Positions 63,201 through 64,000 of a stretch of 64,000 nt of DNA are shown one piece after another. The notes under the pieces were generated by a model. The model saw only the letters and a list, made by a program, of their open reading frames with translations. It was not told the origin of the DNA and did no database searches. Numbering within the stretch: position 1 is the first letter of the stretch; each line of letters starts with the position of its first letter. The position numbers and the translations under genes were made by a program. The stretch comes from Naumovozyma dairenensis CBS 421 (lineage: Eukaryota; Ascomycota; Saccharomycetes; Saccharomycetales; Saccharomycetaceae): positions 620,001 through 684,000 of the forward strand of contig NC_016486.1 in assembly GCF_000227115.2 (NCBI RefSeq). Direction: 5' to 3'.

Positions 63201-64000
63201 ATATTGTAATGGAGATTGGAAATATTCCGGTTGTAAATTATCATCTTCAAATTGATAGACTTTACCATCAATTATCTTGGAATAAATTAATTTTAAAGGC
63301 GGTACTCCTTGAATATCGATTGCAATGGAATCCACGTCACCTATACATTTATCCTTTGATAATGAATTAGTTGGTGATGATATAGAAGCAATTGGACAAT
63401 GAGGGACAATTAAATGAGATTTTAAAATTTTCAAAGATAAACCTTTTGAATCTACGATTTTTTTAATTTGATAAAATCCAATCTCATTAATTGGAATATT
63501 GATGTATCGAATTGTGGAATCTTTAGAAGTGTCACCATGTAATTTTGAATCTTTCAATATCAAAAAAGTTGGATCATTAATAATTTTGAAAGAATTTTTA
63601 TTTTTACCCTTTGTTAAATTTCTTAATTGGATTTCATTTGTGTATAAATCTCTATATTCTAATTGAATGAATTGAATTTCTTGTGTGGAATTGATTCTAA
63701 TTGGTATATTTAAACTATTATTTGGTATATAACCATTTAAGTTGGAGTCTAATGGTAAACAGAAGGAATCATGCAAAGGGTTTAACATTGCAGTATTTTC
63801 AGGTAATATTTTGATTGTCAACGCACCTTTAAAATGAGAGGATGATGAAGATTTCATTAATTTTCTATGATTTATTGTTGATCCTGTGACACTTAATTCT
63901 TTGGAATACAATTTTTTCCAACTTGTAATCATCATTGAAATAAATATAAAATTATGTTCTTGAGACAAGACAATTGTGGTAATTGACATTATAGCAATTT
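60246..64000 (-). CDS. POM152: Nuclear pore membrane glycoprotein Pom152 (5' truncated)
   Basis: Pom152 is a pore-membrane nucleoporin whose lumenal Ig-like repeats form a ring around the nuclear pore. The frame runs open to the window edge, giving about 1250 residues; the ATG near 63989 is internal, because the codons before it still read as protein and the cytosolic N-terminus with the first membrane segments is missing. The visible part starts at the end of a membrane segment (FIFISMMITSWKKLYSKELS) and continues into a large lumenal region with about ten Ig-like repeats, marked by recurring G-x-PPF (as in LSGSPPFILGYD, FEGTPPFSLTYV) and CVGD/CxG elements. The S. cerevisiae protein has 1337 residues. 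DPI35 neighbours it as expected. Confidence 0.97.
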   Translation of the reverse strand, partial: IAIMSITTIVLSQEHNFIFISMMITSWKKLYSKELSVTGSTINHRKLMKSSSSSHFKGALTIKILPENTAMLNPLHDSFCLPLDSNLNGYIPNNSLNIPIRINSTQEIQFIQLEYRDLYTNEIQLRNLTKGKNKNSFKIINDPTFLILKDSKLHGDTSKDSTIRYINIPINEIGFYQIKKIVDSKGLSLKILKSHLIVPHCPIASISSPTNSLSKDKCIGDVDSIAIDIQGVPPLKLIYSKIIDGKVYQFEDDNLQPEYFQSPLQYPTSQHTQSKENPNKNIHDKMFDVDSSHLTLHSHSQRQRKRFVFNDNELSDLQWAHNQPVHINLSSIINEKGHYSYRIDKLIDSLGNIIDFSTFSNELLEKFDSIYQFNAHSIPKASLEEHYDPYSPTKTSIFINFEDDDTSNKDNNNNNNSVLESPYNVVLSYTDSNGNKKNLDNITSHLMKYKFDAPYPGAYTLESINSNFCPGVIIGKSDVLVTEPIPPTLKVTSRSIMDECVGQTGLNFDLLFTGIPPYNYNAKIYKMIKDPRTNKIITKLYDTKRLDSKTSRNKFTFIPSQEGDYQIIFDNLTNDLFRDPIQLLPANDYTFKTSMRVKPSARINSKKLTSSSRNDVIKLCLGGHTKIPIDLKGEPPFYLKYDILETMSNKRTTYEVDDINSTSYYLDTPIFNTGGDYILSLVSIKDTSGCLVGLSEPDARIKVRRDIPFASFNQLEEGKIMIREGATVDIALKLNGDPPFKVKYEYRDLNHNLPKVHETVFHSNYKPVLKVSKEGSYKLLEMKDSTCDGTIENGSNEFVNVTFLDKPTFEIKAPSKKGMKVSNEITKLTEFIFKKNDVCQNTETTVGLQLSGSPPFILGYDIMSPNGQVTNNKIQVATRYASIKLPNTEPGEYIATIKELYDSNYGEADLKKLNTFKKLEITVKQMVNPIPEVEFNDPGKTFKACSISTDQSSELKPINLKLLNGKGPYTITFNINHESTSRSDEIVIANITNSYFPYEKLYEGLRLGNHEVTIAKIIDSNGCTNEFVDTNNFNSGYMNNNNNNNLDNKKISISITDVPKIHLLDSSVDYCVGDYVTYQLNGIAPFTIKYEFNDIPLKSQEYTSQFIRLASEAGIISINSIQDSSSQCIVNFNNNEQMIDEYEKLRLEIHPIPSVTVSQGDYVIEDIHEGDQVEVTFSFEGTPPFSLTYVRREEIDGKNDKNKQQVAETHKVSDIMDFEYKIITSLQGTYEAIEISDAYCFVKNDAFFNT

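Noticed and set aside
63987..63989. ATG as the start of POM152
   Set aside because: The frame continues open to the window edge, the codons before the ATG still read as membrane-segment protein, and the family has a cytosolic N-terminus and first membrane segments missing here.
1..64000. CRISPR arrays, bacterial operons, prophage or biosynthetic clusters
   Set aside because: None are present; the window is ordinary yeast nuclear DNA with one retroelement.

Overview
This window is nuclear DNA from a budding yeast of the family Saccharomycetaceae that branched after the whole-genome duplication, most like Naumovozyma or Kazachstania. The evidence is the gene content (LTE1, FRT1/2, MYO2/4, GIP4, SWC3, EUC1, ASI1), compact AT-rich intergenic DNA, almost no introns (one, in ASC1, with GTATGTT and TACTAAC signals), Reb1/Tbf1/Cbf1-type promoter motifs and a Ty3/gypsy retroelement beside a tRNA gene. 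The exact species cannot be fixed from the sequence alone. Gene names below rest on protein similarity and on gene order remembered from Saccharomyces cerevisiae; no search was run.

Layout. Positions 1-23939 match a block of the left arm of S. cerevisiae chromosome I in reverse: PMT2 (5' truncated), LTE1, DRS2, SAW1, FRT2, a class V myosin and GIP4, with VMA4 (chromosome XV in S. cerevisiae) between myosin and GIP4. MAK16 and SNC1, expected here, are absent. Positions 24250-42428 hold a second chromosome I block: ERP2, FUN14, SPO7, MDM10 and SWC3. FUN14 and SPO7 are pushed apart by about 4.5 kb of gene-poor DNA (containing an 847-base run of N), a decayed Ty3/gypsy element (about 30229-36076, with 20 N inside pol) and a tRNA-Ser(AGA) gene. 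Positions 43234-56042 match chromosome XIII: EUC1, the SRAP-domain (HMCES) gene, MGR3, ASC1 (with snR24 in its intron), SPC24, ASI1 and ADE17. Positions 57299-64000 match a more distal chromosome XIII block in reverse: RRB1, DPI35 and POM152 (5' end outside the window).

How the genes work together. There is no operon-like system. The genes are housekeeping functions: secretory pathway and membrane asymmetry (PMT2, DRS2, ERP2, VMA4), mitosis and the cytoskeleton (LTE1, MYO4, SPC24, GIP4), mitochondria and ER contacts (FUN14, MDM10, MGR3, SPO7), the nuclear envelope (ASI1, POM152, FRT2), chromatin and DNA repair (SWC3, EUC1, SAW1, HMCES), ribosomes (ASC1, snR24, RRB1) and purine synthesis (ADE17).

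I found no clear new biological system. The parts most worth a second look are the Ty3-like element with its probable +1 frameshift site, the gene-poor island next to it, an orphan tRNA-iMet primer-binding sequence at 45155, a near-perfect palindrome at 56275, a Tbf1-motif cluster between FRT2 and MYO4, and an internal duplication in SWC3.
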